A DNA stretch of 64,000 nucleotides from Sporofaciens musculi (GTDB lineage Bacteria; Bacillota; Clostridia; Lachnospirales; Lachnospiraceae). The stretch spans positions 4,030,501-4,094,500 of the forward strand of contig NZ_WUQX01000001.1 of NCBI RefSeq assembly GCF_009830285.1, given 5' to 3'. Positions 1 to 8,289 of the stretch are shown here, piece after piece; the stretch's first letter is position 1; each line of letters starts with the position of its first letter. The notes below the pieces were generated by a model. It was not told the DNA's origin and made no database searches. It saw only the letters and a list, made by a program, of their open reading frames with translations. The position numbers were made by a program, and so were the translations under genes.

Positions 1-529
1 CACATCCTCTAGTAAAATTATAAATACCGACTGTGGCCTCATTGGATATCACTTCTTTTTCTCTGACTTCTTTTACTAAGTTCTGTTCGTCATAATTTAT
101 ATAAGACCATTTGGGATCGTCTGCCTTCATAGTCATGATGAATCCATCATAGTTCTTCCCCGAATTCAGATATTCGTTAATATCTATATCTACATATTGA
201 TCTGAATTCGCAATCATCAAATTATCTTCATTGTCAATGTATTCTTCTGCCAAAAGAACCGTACATGCTGCTCCTTCTGTTACCTCTTTAACTGGGATAA
301 TAAGACACCCCGGAGAAATCTGTTGCAGATAACTTTCCAATTCAAACTGTTCTAAATGTTCCTGCAGACATAAATATATGAACCGATGCTCGCATTCGGG
401 CATAATGTTTTTTGTTACAACCTCAATCATATATTTCCCATGAACATCAATCAGTGGTTTCGGCATCTTATATCCGGCTTTTACAAATCGACTTCCTCTC
501 CCTGCCATTGGCACTACAATATTTATCAT
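1..529 (-). CDS. Sugar-phosphate nucleotidyltransferase, partial (C-terminus outside window)
   Basis: This is the N-terminal 176 codons of a nucleotidyltransferase; the gene runs off the left edge. The start MINIVVPMAGRGSRF is the GxGxR nucleotide-binding loop of the sugar nucleotidyltransferase superfamily, followed by KMPKPLIDVHGKYMI (the PKPL motif) and, near residue 120, an IANSDQYVD metal-binding segment. Enzymes of this fold join an NTP to a sugar-1-phosphate. The start ATG overlaps the upstream cupin stop as TAATG, so translation is probably coupled. It is the last visible gene of the minus-strand sugar cluster and could supply the CTP-dependent step for the CDP-glucose dehydratase, but nucleotide specificity cannot be read here. 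Confidence 0.85.
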   Translation of the reverse strand, partial: MINIVVPMAGRGSRFVKAGYKMPKPLIDVHGKYMIEVVTKNIMPECEHRFIYLCLQEHLEQFELESYLQQISPGCLIIPVKEVTEGAACTVLLAEEYIDNEDNLMIANSDQYVDIDINEYLNSGKNYDGFIMTMKADDPKWSYINYDEQNLVKEVREKEVISNEATVGIYNFTRGC

Positions 530-864
530 TATTCATCTTCCTTTTCTGCAAAATATTTATCATTATTCATCCCCGGAATTTTAACAACAGTATTTACAGT
601 GTCTTCTAATGCTGTAAAATCAGTAATATCTCCAGGCTCTGCAATTACGATATCCCCTGCCTGCCATTCTGTTCCAAACATCTTTGCCCGTCCGGACATA
701 ATGACAGTAATTTCCGTGGCAATCTTGTGATAATGTGCTTCTTCATAATCACCTGTACTGTATTTTTTTACTGCTACTTCAACGTCATTTGTTTTAAAGA
801 GAGACGGTTCAAAATTACCTACGAACCATCCTTTTTTCATATTTTCGATTCTTTCACATCTCAT
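529..864 (-). CDS. Small cupin-fold protein
   Basis: A 111-aa protein with a single cupin barrel. The motif around EEAHYHKIATEITVIMSG matches the first cupin metal box (HxH, E), and GDIVIAEPGDITDFTAL fits the second box with its usual second His missing. The ATG at 864 is chosen over an upstream TTG because it follows AAAGGAA and lies just past the previous stop. Cupins in polysaccharide clusters are often sugar isomerases, epimerases or small regulators; the exact role here is not visible. It overlaps the next nucleotidyltransferase by one base. Confidence 0.75.
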   Translation of the reverse strand: MRCERIENMKKGWFVGNFEPSLFKTNDVEVAVKKYSTGDYEEAHYHKIATEITVIMSGRAKMFGTEWQAGDIVIAEPGDITDFTALEDTVNTVVKIPGMNNDKYFAEKEDE

Positions 865-871
865 ATTCTTA

Positions 872-1507
872 TTATTCCTTTTCAAAAAAATATTTGGCTT
901 CTTCTGGATAATCTGTGCAGAGATAAAAAGCTTCTTCCGTGTTCATGTGCTCCTGTTTAATCCTGTCCCACATTTTTTGCCTGGACTTTCCATGCAATTC
1001 CGGTGATACAGCCGCAACGCACTTTCCGGCATTCAACCCCTCCTTAGCCGAATCAAATAATTTCCAGTCATCGTCATAAAAAGTGTCCATCCATATTCCT
1101 GAAGCATCCTGATATAATACACATTCCTTTTCAATGTCGCTGCTTCTCGTAAAAAACTGAAAATTTTTTTGTTTATAAATCACCATTTCTGGAACAGACA
1201 TATCAAACACAAAGTAATTGGTAACTTTATACTTTTCTAGTTGTTCTCTAAGAATATCCTGAATACCATCAGACTTAATATTTAATGCCAATGGAACATT
1301 ATTGCCATATTGCCGATATAATTCAAATAATTCCTCACTAAGCACACTATTACAATCTGCAACATTATGCGATATTACCAGTTGACCACAATAATCTCGT
1401 AAATCTGTTTCTACTCCATATCCGTTTAAAAATGCTTTCTGAAACGAAATCATACTGTTTTTTTCTTTATTATTCTGCCACCATCCCCTATGTGCAATAA
1501 TTCTCAT
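872..1507 (-). CDS. GDPD-like phosphodiesterase
   Basis: A 211-aa protein that begins MRIIAHRGWWQN, the HRG signature of glycerophosphodiester phosphodiesterases, followed by VETDLRDYCGQLVISHN (the E-x-D metal pair and the second catalytic-site His, as HN rather than the usual HD). The family hydrolyses phosphodiesters in a TIM barrel. It is shorter than typical GDPDs (about 240-250 aa) and has no signal peptide, so it should be cytosolic. The start follows AGGAG with good spacing and overlaps the preceding nucleotidyltransferase by 20 bases. A link to phospho-decoration of a surface polymer is an inference from its neighbours. Confidence 0.75.
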   Translation of the reverse strand: MRIIAHRGWWQNNKEKNSMISFQKAFLNGYGVETDLRDYCGQLVISHNVADCNSVLSEELFELYRQYGNNVPLALNIKSDGIQDILREQLEKYKVTNYFVFDMSVPEMVIYKQKNFQFFTRSSDIEKECVLYQDASGIWMDTFYDDDWKLFDSAKEGLNAGKCVAAVSPELHGKSRQKMWDRIKQEHMNTEEAFYLCTDYPEEAKYFFEKE

Positions 1508-2228
1508 TTCTTCGCATCTCCTGTTCGTATTTTTTGATTTGCTTTAGCTCATAAAAAGTATGGTATTGCTCTTTTTCTACCGTATAGCTGACTACTTTTT
1601 TACCTTGCAGGATTATCTCATTTATAGCTGTAGATATAAAATATCTGCCATCATATTGCTGTCCTTTTAATATCGTTTTCTTAGCAGTCTCGACAAAATC
1701 TTTTCCTTTTTTAAAGTAATAAACTCCTGCTATTGCCTTTTTTGAGATAGGCCTCTTTTCAGCGGTTTCTATTACAAGATCATTTTCTACGCGCACAAAT
1801 GACCAACGTGGGTGAATACACTCAAAACAAACTACACCACAATCCGCATCTTTTTGACGAAAATCCTGTATAATCTCAAACAAATCACAGTCAAATTTTT
1901 GGTCATTGTTTGATATTAACAGCTCGTCATCATTATTTATAAGCTCTATTCCCATCAAACAAGTACATAATGCTCCTCCTGTTTCATTCTGTAGTGTAAT
2001 AATATTGGCATTTTCTTCTGACAACAAAGAAACCATATTGTCCGTATGAAAACGAATACATTCTTTTTCATTTAATATAAATATAAATTTCTTATCTGGA
2101 ATAGAGTTAAAATTTTCTACTGCATATTGTATCATTACCTTTCCGTTCACTTCTGTTACATTCTTCGGCCAGTAATTTTCAAGAAACTTCTGGTCATTTC
2201 CACATGCTGGAATCATAATATGTATCAT
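1488..2228 (-). CDS. Nucleotidyltransferase-family protein
   Basis: A 246-aa relative of the sugar nucleotidyltransferases. The N-terminal loop is degenerate (MIPACGNDQKF in place of GGxGTR), but NVTEVNGKVMIQYAVENF and the later ELLISNNDQKFDCD segment (in the place of the metal-binding SDQ) are recognisable. IAGVYYFKKG and DGRYFISTAINEI match the C-terminal core of the fold. Together with the gene at 1-529 it makes two separate nucleotidyltransferases in one cluster. The changed loop leaves open whether it is catalytic or regulatory. The ATG follows GGAGAG. Confidence 0.7.
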   Translation of the reverse strand: MIHIMIPACGNDQKFLENYWPKNVTEVNGKVMIQYAVENFNSIPDKKFIFILNEKECIRFHTDNMVSLLSEENANIITLQNETGGALCTCLMGIELINNDDELLISNNDQKFDCDLFEIIQDFRQKDADCGVVCFECIHPRWSFVRVENDLVIETAEKRPISKKAIAGVYYFKKGKDFVETAKKTILKGQQYDGRYFISTAINEIILQGKKVVSYTVEKEQYHTFYELKQIKKYEQEMRRNENYCT

Positions 2229-2244
2229 CTGTTCTCTCCATATT

Positions 2245-2865
2245 TCAAATACTTTGTAGTTTTGTTCTAATATTTGTATAATTTACATCATAAACCGTAT
2301 CTATTTTCAGTAAATGCCCGCCTGATGCTATTGCAGCAGCTATTCCATTTTTATTGTCCTCTAAAATCAGACATTCTTCAGGCTGAAGATTCAATTTTTT
2401 CATTGTTGTAATATAAATCTCTGGATTCGGTTTCGCCTTTTCAACATCCTCATTTGACATAATAAGATCTAAATATTCCAGCAGTTCTGCTCTTTCCATC
2501 ATTTCAATAATGGTTTTTCTTTTAGAATTGGAACATACCGCCAAAAGGTAGCCTTCCCTTTTTAACCTTGACAACGCATACTCATGCTGAAATAATGGCT
2601 TGCACTTTTGTGTAATGATTTCCATTGTGTATTGCTGTTTCAGTTGATTTATAAATTCATGCAGCTCTGTTGGCAAATAGGAAACTCTTCCAAGGAGTTC
2701 TAATTTATCTTTTGTTGGCAGCCCATCAAATGTATGAACATGGTCAAATCTGGAAATCTCACACCCAAACAGCTTTAATGCTTGGTTTAGTGCTTCATAG
2801 TGCCACTCTTTTGCATCAATCAACACCCCATCCATATCAAACAATATAGCTTTAATCCTACTCAC
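2245..2865 (-). CDS. HAD-superfamily phosphatase
   Basis: A 206-aa HAD hydrolase. Motif I is ILFDMDGVLID (nucleophile and acid Asp), motif II is LAVCSNSKRKT, the conserved Lys lies in VEKAKPNPEIY, and motif IV is CLILEDNKNGIAAA. The alpha-helical cap between motifs I and II resembles beta-phosphoglucomutase or sugar-phosphate phosphatases. In this operon it probably dephosphorylates a sugar-phosphate intermediate. It starts with GTG; an AGGAGG lies about 12 bases upstream, which is long spacing. Confidence 0.85.
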   Translation of the reverse strand: MSRIKAILFDMDGVLIDAKEWHYEALNQALKLFGCEISRFDHVHTFDGLPTKDKLELLGRVSYLPTELHEFINQLKQQYTMEIITQKCKPLFQHEYALSRLKREGYLLAVCSNSKRKTIIEMMERAELLEYLDLIMSNEDVEKAKPNPEIYITTMKKLNLQPEECLILEDNKNGIAAAIASGGHLLKIDTVYDVNYTNIRTKLQSI

Positions 2866-2882
2866 TATTATTTAGCACCTCC

Positions 2883-3959
2883 TTATATGCATCCTACTTT
2901 TTCCTTAAATAATAAATCCTGATACTCTGTAATCTGTTCAATCATCCTATCTTCTATCTGCTTTCCATCTGCAATCAACTTATATAAATCAACAGTCCTG
3001 GAGACCGCTTCATCAACATCCCAGATAGGCTTCCAATGAAGAACATTTTTAATTTTAGAACAATCCAACCTCAAAAACTGTGCTTCATGCGGCATATCTC
3101 TTTCAATATATTCTGGTTTGATTGAACCCCATTTGCGACAAAATAATTCCACAATTTCAAGAGTCGTAACACAATTTTTGTAATCAGGTCCAACATTATA
3201 ACATCCAGCAATTTCAAAATGTCTTGTTTGCTCTGCTGCAAGTGCCAAATATACAAAAACAGGCTCCAGTACATGTTGGTATGGTCTTACGGAATATGGT
3301 GAACGTATAATAACATTTCTGCGTTCACAAGCTGCCCTGTATGCATCTGGAAGAATTCGGTCTGCCGCAAAGTCTCCCCCGCCAATTACGTTACCAGCTC
3401 TTACGGTTGATACTGCAAGATTTTTCTCAGAAAAAAATGAATTTATGTAGCTTGACGTAACCAACTCTGAGCAAGATTTTGAATTTGAGTAAGGATCAAA
3501 ACCATTTAATACATCGTCTTCTCTATACCCCCAGTACCATTCATTATTTTTATATACTTTATCTGTTGTAATATTAATAACTGACTTTACACTATTACAA
3601 TTCCTTACAGCTTCCAGAATATTTACAGTTCCCATCACGTTCGTTTCATAGGTGTAAACAGGATTTTTATATGCTTCCAGTACAATTGGCTGTGCCGCAA
3701 GATGGAATACAATATCTGGCTCAAATGCTTCTACCGCCTTTAATACCTGAACCCTATCGCGTATATCGCCTGATACAGATTTTATATGTTCAGAAAGTTC
3801 CAACAGTTCAAATAGAGAGGGGGATGTTGGAGTCCCTATGGAAAATCCACATAATTGAGCCCCCCATTCCAACAAAACCTTGCATAGCCAAGAACCCTTG
3901 AAGCCTGTATGTCCCGTAATAAAAACTTTTTTTCCTTCATAAAATTTTTTTAGTTCCAA
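2883..3959 (-). CDS. rfbG: CDP-glucose 4,6-dehydratase
   Basis: A 358-aa short-chain dehydrogenase/reductase enzyme converting CDP-D-glucose to CDP-4-keto-6-deoxy-D-glucose, the entry to CDP-deoxysugars. The Rossmann loop is VFITGHTGFKGSWL. Further support comes from DIVFHLAAQP, the ITTDKVY segment, the EWYWGYREDD loop and the DPYSNSKSCSE catalytic Tyr/Lys region. This combination is characteristic of RfbG rather than RmlB or GalE. Translation most likely begins at TTG (3959), 7 bases after GGAGG. No 3,5-epimerase or 3-dehydratase is visible, so the final sugar is unknown. Confidence 0.9.
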   Translation of the reverse strand: MELKKFYEGKKVFITGHTGFKGSWLCKVLLEWGAQLCGFSIGTPTSPSLFELLELSEHIKSVSGDIRDRVQVLKAVEAFEPDIVFHLAAQPIVLEAYKNPVYTYETNVMGTVNILEAVRNCNSVKSVINITTDKVYKNNEWYWGYREDDVLNGFDPYSNSKSCSELVTSSYINSFFSEKNLAVSTVRAGNVIGGGDFAADRILPDAYRAACERRNVIIRSPYSVRPYQHVLEPVFVYLALAAEQTRHFEIAGCYNVGPDYKNCVTTLEIVELFCRKWGSIKPEYIERDMPHEAQFLRLDCSKIKNVLHWKPIWDVDEAVSRTVDLYKLIADGKQIEDRMIEQITEYQDLLFKEKVGCI

Positions 3960-3982
3960 ATACTATCCTCCATACTCCTAAA

Positions 3983-4576
3983 TTATTTAATGACGTTTTC
4001 ATATAACGTCTTTCCAATATACCCACCCGGATGATTCTGTCTGAAGCTCTCTATATCCAGCCCAAGCATATCCGCAATCTGCATTGCCAAGCCCTGCAGA
4101 ATAATCAAATTTAATGTAGTAGAATTATTAGGCATGATATTCCACAAATCTCCCTCATGTTCCAACTCAACTATGACGCTGTTCTCAATTTCCTTCGTCA
4201 ACGTACTTTCTCCGGAAAAAGTCAACAGCCACATATTCACCTTTCGCTTTTTCAGAAGCCTTGTAAGCAGAATAGATTCCTCCGTCTCGCCACTTTTTGA
4301 AAGCAAAATCACCATATCCCCCGCTTTTACCACTCCCATATCGCCATGTATAGCTGAATTGGTATGTAAAAAGCACGCGTCAAGCCCGATTGAAACCATT
4401 GACCCTACAAACTTCTCACAAATCGGAACATTTTTCCCCAAACCTGACACCACAATTTTATTGTCTCTTTTTAATACTTCTACCGCTTCCCTCACCCACC
4501 GGTCAAGTATCTGCCCATCCAAAGAGTGGACAGAGTGTTCAAACTCTTTTAACTGCTTCTCAAAATAGCGAATCAT
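3983..4576 (-). CDS. SIS-domain sugar-phosphate isomerase (KdsD/GutQ-like, no CBS domains)
   Basis: A 197-aa SIS protein. The substrate loop is VVSGLGKNVP, the second phosphate loop is ILLSKSGETEE, and the C-terminus has FRQNHPGGYIGKTLYE, the HPGG-x-IGK motif of arabinose-5-phosphate isomerases (KdsD/KpsF/GutQ). The CBS pair of full-length KdsD is absent, as in short versions. It probably interconverts a keto- and an aldo-sugar phosphate for the CDP-sugar pathway. The ATG at 4576 follows GGAGG and overlaps the preceding TGA (ATGA), so it is coupled to the kinase ORF. Confidence 0.85.
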   Translation of the reverse strand: MIRYFEKQLKEFEHSVHSLDGQILDRWVREAVEVLKRDNKIVVSGLGKNVPICEKFVGSMVSIGLDACFLHTNSAIHGDMGVVKAGDMVILLSKSGETEESILLTRLLKKRKVNMWLLTFSGESTLTKEIENSVIVELEHEGDLWNIMPNNSTTLNLIILQGLAMQIADMLGLDIESFRQNHPGGYIGKTLYENVIK

Positions 4577-6084
4577 AATATATCCTCCAGGTACCACAAT
4601 CCATTATAAAAAGCCCCGCAGACAGAATCGTAATCTTGCCAGGCATATGTAGTCAGCGACAGCCAAATCAATGCATGAAGCAGTTTGATTTCCCCAGGCT
4701 TTGTACCAGTCATTTTAAAAAAGGAGCTCTCCATATCCTCCCAATGATTGGATACAATATCAAGACACACATCCCTTTCCCTAATTTCCAACCGAAACTC
4801 TTTTAAATTAAATCTGTCATAATTTCCCACAATGGAATAATACAGCTTTGCCCAATCATAGCGCGGATCACCATAAAATCTAACATCTCCAAAGTATCCC
4901 CGCGGATCCAGCAATACTGGATTTTCATCCTCTCTCAGCATCAGATTTGAAAACGTGCAATCTCCATGAATAAAACTAAATTTTTCACACCCCATCTGTT
5001 CAATCAGGCATTCAATATCTTTTTATATAAAAAAATACATTCCTGCATCTTTTTCCATTAACCACAATATTTTTTCATTTGCAAAAGGTAAAAGATTCCT
5101 AATCTTATCGACACGATAAAATGTTTTATTCAAATAAACTTCCCTGCAGGCAGATAAATCTGCGGGAACCTGTTCTTTACTATGGAGGATTTGTAAGGTT
5201 TCCACCAATTTTTTTAGGACTTTTTTCTTCTCCTCATAAGACAACTGATATTCATAAATATTTTTCCCCTGAATCAATTCCATTTCTAATGGCTCTGTTC
5301 CGTAAATCTTTGGAAGCGCAGTAATTCCCAATTCTCCCGCCTTTTTATACCATTCCCGCTCTCTCTTTGCCAGCTTTCTGCCATGCTTGTCAACAGCCTC
5401 TTTGATAAATCGGTCTGCTCTGATTGTGATTCTATTGAATGGACGGCACTTATTTTGTTCTAATCTGCTATATTCCTCAAGCAGTCCAAATTCTTTTGTT
5501 CCATCTAAGCCTATTTCACAAAATTTCAATTTACTTTTCTGCATCCAACGTACCAACTCGCCATTTTCAGGAACTGCTTTTATTTTCTCTTTATCCGTAA
5601 ACAAGAAAAAACCCGCCACACCATGATCATAAGATTTTTTTTCTTCAAATCTCCCGGCAAAGTAAGACCATCGGCAGGGAAATGACTGAGATATACCAAT
5701 ATAATCTTCCGTAGGATTTGAGTATTCGCCGTCCTCATATCCTGACGGCAATTTCAAATCCATTGGGAGAAGCAAATCTGACCATATTAACAGAAACGGC
5801 TCCTTTTCCGGCAATAAATGAATTGCTTGCTTTATACCGGCACAAGTTCCGTTTCCCCTTGCTTCTACAATTTGATATTTCACATCCGCAAATACCTGTA
5901 AATATTCTTTCATAACTTCCTTTTTATAATCTGCGATAATTATAAAATGTTTGTCCTGGTATTTCCGAAAAAGATGGAATAGCATTGGAAGATTATTCAC
6001 CGGCACAAGCGCTTTAGGCTTATTTCTTGTCAAATATTCCAGACGTGTTCCTCTTCCGCCTGCCTGCACAATAATATAATTCAT
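4573..6084 (-). pseudogene. Nucleotidyltransferase-kinase fusion interrupted by an in-frame TAA
   Basis: Two ORFs in the same frame (6084-5023, 353 aa; 4995-4573, 140 aa) together form one 503-codon gene. The N-terminus (MNYIIVQAGGRGTRLEYL, NKPKALVPV) is a nucleotidyltransferase. From about residue 220 a choline/aminoglycoside-kinase-like N-lobe starts (FIKEAVDKHG, MELIQGKNIYEY). The catalytic loop (FIHGDCTFSNLM) and metal site (LLDPRGYFGD) lie after the TAA at 5025-5023. The TAA and the downstream ATG are 30 bases apart, so no frameshift is involved. The second ORF has no clear ribosome site. The first product would be a transferase with half a kinase. Sequencing error, a real nonsense mutation and reinitiation all remain possible. 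Confidence 0.8.
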
Positions 6085-6199
6085 TTAGACACTTTTATCT
6101 CCTGATTTATATTAAATAAGATACATATACTTTATTAAAACCAAATACTATACCTTGAATCATGAATACTACTTACATGTTTTAATAAAATATATTGGT

Positions 6200-6218
6200 C
6201 ATCTTTTACTAAAAGATG
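6200..6218. other. Short perfect hairpin
   Basis: CATCTTTT and AAAAGATG form a perfect 8-bp stem with an ACT loop. It lies between the tandem repeats and the sugar cluster. It is AT-rich with no following U-run of its own, so terminator activity is uncertain. Confidence 0.4.
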
Positions 6219-6255
6219 ATGCAGAATTCTCCGCTTCGCTCCCCGCTACCTCATG

Positions 6256-6420
6256 ACATGTCACCAACCTCTGGTTGATGACCTTCTTGTGCCTCAGCAC
6301 ACTTCCTCTTATACATGTCACCAACCTCTGGTTGATGACCTTCTTGTGCCTCAGCACACTTCCTCGTTATACATGTCACCAACCTCTGGTTGATGACCTT
6401 CTTGTGCTTCATGTTCACAG
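6256..6420. repeat. Three tandem 57-58 bp hairpin repeats
   Basis: Copies start at 6256, 6313 and 6371 (periods 57 and 58; the second copy has one extra G). The first two are almost identical, and the third diverges after about 38 bases. On the minus strand each carries CATCAACC-AGA-GGTTGGTG, an 8-bp stem with one G-U pair; the plus-strand version has a C-A mismatch at that pair, so the minus-strand RNA folds better. A second small stem, GTGC-TGAG-GCAC, lies in the unit. The array sits 225-390 bp downstream of the TnpB-like gene and reads in the same direction. The rest of 6085-6644 holds no gene I can support. Confidence 0.85.
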
Positions 6421-6644
6421 GGTCTTGGCATACCCAATACGCAGGTTTAAGAATTCACTTATCTCCTGCCTTCTAATGCCGTAAGTTATTTTTATATTAC
6501 AGGTACATATCATACCCGCTTTATCATGAACTTGCCCCTTAGTCCTGAAACCCCTTCGGGAATTTCCATAATTCCCTAGTGATCCATTTAACGGTAAACT
6601 CCCGGCTCATCACCGAAACTTATCTAAATGGCTGTTCTTATGAC

Positions 6645-7958
6645 CTAATATAGCTTCCCATCTCCCTGCCCCCGCTTCTTCACATTACGGGCAGTATTAA
6701 TCTTATCCTCCGACTGATACCCACACAAGGAGCACAGAAACTTCCCCTTTTCTTTGCTTCCAAATTCGCCGCACTCGCTGCACACCTTACTGATATCTTT
6801 CCCCAGAACTTCCACAATATCAATCGACTGCTCCCTGCATTTCTGCCACAGACGTTTCCGAATATATCCTCTCTGCCACTGGGCAACGGAATAATTAATC
6901 TCCTTATTGTATCCCCCTGCCTGTGGTTTCGCCAGCCTCACTATGTAGACCGTCTTCGGTTTCTCTGTAATAAGGAAACGATTCAGTTCCTGATTAATAT
7001 AACTGTGCAGCCGTTCTTCCAGACGCCGCTTTTTGTCATAATACTTTTTACGCCCTGGATTATTGTCTTTATTGCGGCGATAACTGCTTGTCTGTATCCG
7101 CACCCATTCTGAATACTCCAACTGGTATCTGCCTAATTTTTCCCCATAGCGATGCCCCTCATCTGTAGTCAGCATCGTATAGAATCCAGCAGCCACACCT
7201 ACCTGATTAATATAATCCTTATGGCTTTGGACAGTTACATTTACAGGCGCCTTAATCTCTATGCGGCTTTCCTCTGGATACAGCTTAATCCGTAATTGAC
7301 TTTGATACTGATTATTGTCTGTCAGCAGAATAAAGACGCGCTTACGCTTCTCCTTGGTGGAGATATAGATTCCATGGTCTGCATAACGATACGCCCTCTC
7401 TGCTATGGAAAATACATCGGCTGCATCCGTATTGAGCTTCACATGATATTTTCGCACCTTTCTGCACAGATATCGGTGTATTCGTTCCACATCAACCTGC
7501 CCTGCCAGCTCACAATACTGCTTCTGAATCTTCCCAGTCAACTCTATGGGCTTCTGATTCAGTACCGCCTCAAACGCATTATTGACCTTTAACAGAAAGC
7601 GAAGATAATGCTTATCTTCTTCCGTAAAACTACCATTCTTGTTGATCAGTTTTCCAATCTTCGTCTTTGTCCTGGTCCACTGGCTCTTAATGTCCGCCAA
7701 CGCATCAAAGACCGCAAGATAAAAATAGACTGAGGGCAGTCCTACAACCTCCCTGTAACCGCTGGCTGTCATCTCGTTCTGAACCGTATATCCCGGATAT
7801 ATTTTAGGCAAACTACCAATTCCACCATACCGGCTATATACATAGTTCTTAACCTTTCTGTAGCCCTCGGCAATATCCAGAAGTTTCTGCATATCTCCTT
7901 CTGACACTGGCTTCTTATTATACTGATGGACTGTCTTGCATATCTTATCCGGCGGCAT
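6645..7958 (-). CDS. TnpB-related protein (IS200/IS605 OrfB family) with apparently inactive RuvC site
   Basis: A 437-aa TnpB-family protein. The C-terminal zinc ribbon is clear: CSECG near residue 393 and CSLCG near 409. The RuvC fold can be aligned, but the acidic residues are missing. Motif I reads VGVAAGF (253-259) where TnpB has G-[IV]-D-L-G. Motif II reads TVYIVRL (336-342) where TnpB has the IVIEDL Glu. Motif III reads EDKINTARN (417-425) with Lys where the D of D-x-N-A-A is expected. TnpB is normally an RNA-guided nuclease. Loss of all three suggests an RNA-guided binder without cleavage, as in TldR repressors. The ATG at 7958 follows AAGGAG; a GTG at 8021 is an alternative. No TnpA lies nearby. 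Confidence 0.8.
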   Translation of the reverse strand: MPPDKICKTVHQYNKKPVSEGDMQKLLDIAEGYRKVKNYVYSRYGGIGSLPKIYPGYTVQNEMTASGYREVVGLPSVYFYLAVFDALADIKSQWTRTKTKIGKLINKNGSFTEEDKHYLRFLLKVNNAFEAVLNQKPIELTGKIQKQYCELAGQVDVERIHRYLCRKVRKYHVKLNTDAADVFSIAERAYRYADHGIYISTKEKRKRVFILLTDNNQYQSQLRIKLYPEESRIEIKAPVNVTVQSHKDYINQVGVAAGFYTMLTTDEGHRYGEKLGRYQLEYSEWVRIQTSSYRRNKDNNPGRKKYYDKKRRLEERLHSYINQELNRFLITEKPKTVYIVRLAKPQAGGYNKEINYSVAQWQRGYIRKRLWQKCREQSIDIVEVLGKDISKVCSECGEFGSKEKGKFLCSLCGYQSEDKINTARNVKKRGQGDGKLY

Positions 7959-8027
7959 CTTTACTCCTTCATACTGAATGATATGAAATCTGCAAGAATA
8001 CGCTCTTTGCTTATAAAACACAACACA

Positions 8028-8053
8028 TTACGAATAAGTATACTTTTTCGTAA
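8028..8053. promoter_or_regulatory. 26-bp palindrome, copy 1 (one mismatch)
   Basis: TTACGAATAAGTA followed by TACTTTTTCGTAA is a near-perfect palindrome centred on GTATAC. It lies directly upstream of the TnpB-like gene and differs from the second copy by one base. It is likely an operator or a transposon-end structure. Confidence 0.6.
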
Positions 8054-8107
8054 GAGTTTTTTGGAAAATTTTTAGACATATATTACAAAAAATAGATGTT
8101 AAGTTTA

Positions 8108-8136
8108 TTGACGAATTGTCGATAATATATTAGAAT
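8108..8136 (+). promoter_or_regulatory. Sigma-A-type promoter for the methyltransferase gene
   Basis: TTGACG, 17 bases, TAGAAT, facing the methyltransferase at 8290. The predicted transcription start lies about 20 bases before the perfect palindrome at 8164. Confidence 0.6.
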
Positions 8137-8163
8137 GTTTAAGAAATCAATGGGAAATTGCCA

Positions 8164-8189
8164 TTACGAAAAAGTATACTTTTTCGTAA
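8164..8189. promoter_or_regulatory. 26-bp perfect palindrome, copy 2
   Basis: TTACGAAAAAGTA and its exact reverse complement meet at GTATAC. The arms are too AT-rich for an intrinsic terminator. Its position just downstream of the plus-strand promoter fits a repressor site. With copy 1 it brackets 110 bp of intergenic DNA. Confidence 0.65.
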
Positions 8190-8289
8190 TGTAATCTATT
8201 TTGCATAAAAAGTACGGAAAATTCTTTGATTATGTAGAATTTACGTCGATTCATTAGATTTCTAAACTTAAAAAGAGAAGGTTGATTAT

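Noticed and set aside
5023-5025. Stop-codon recoding (readthrough) of the TAA in the fusion gene
   Set aside because: No recoding signal or structured element is evident, and TAA is rarely read through; kept as a nonsense interruption.
6256-6420. A CRISPR array
   Set aside because: The units are direct repeats of the whole 57-58 bp including the spacer part, and no Cas gene is near; CRISPR spacers should differ.
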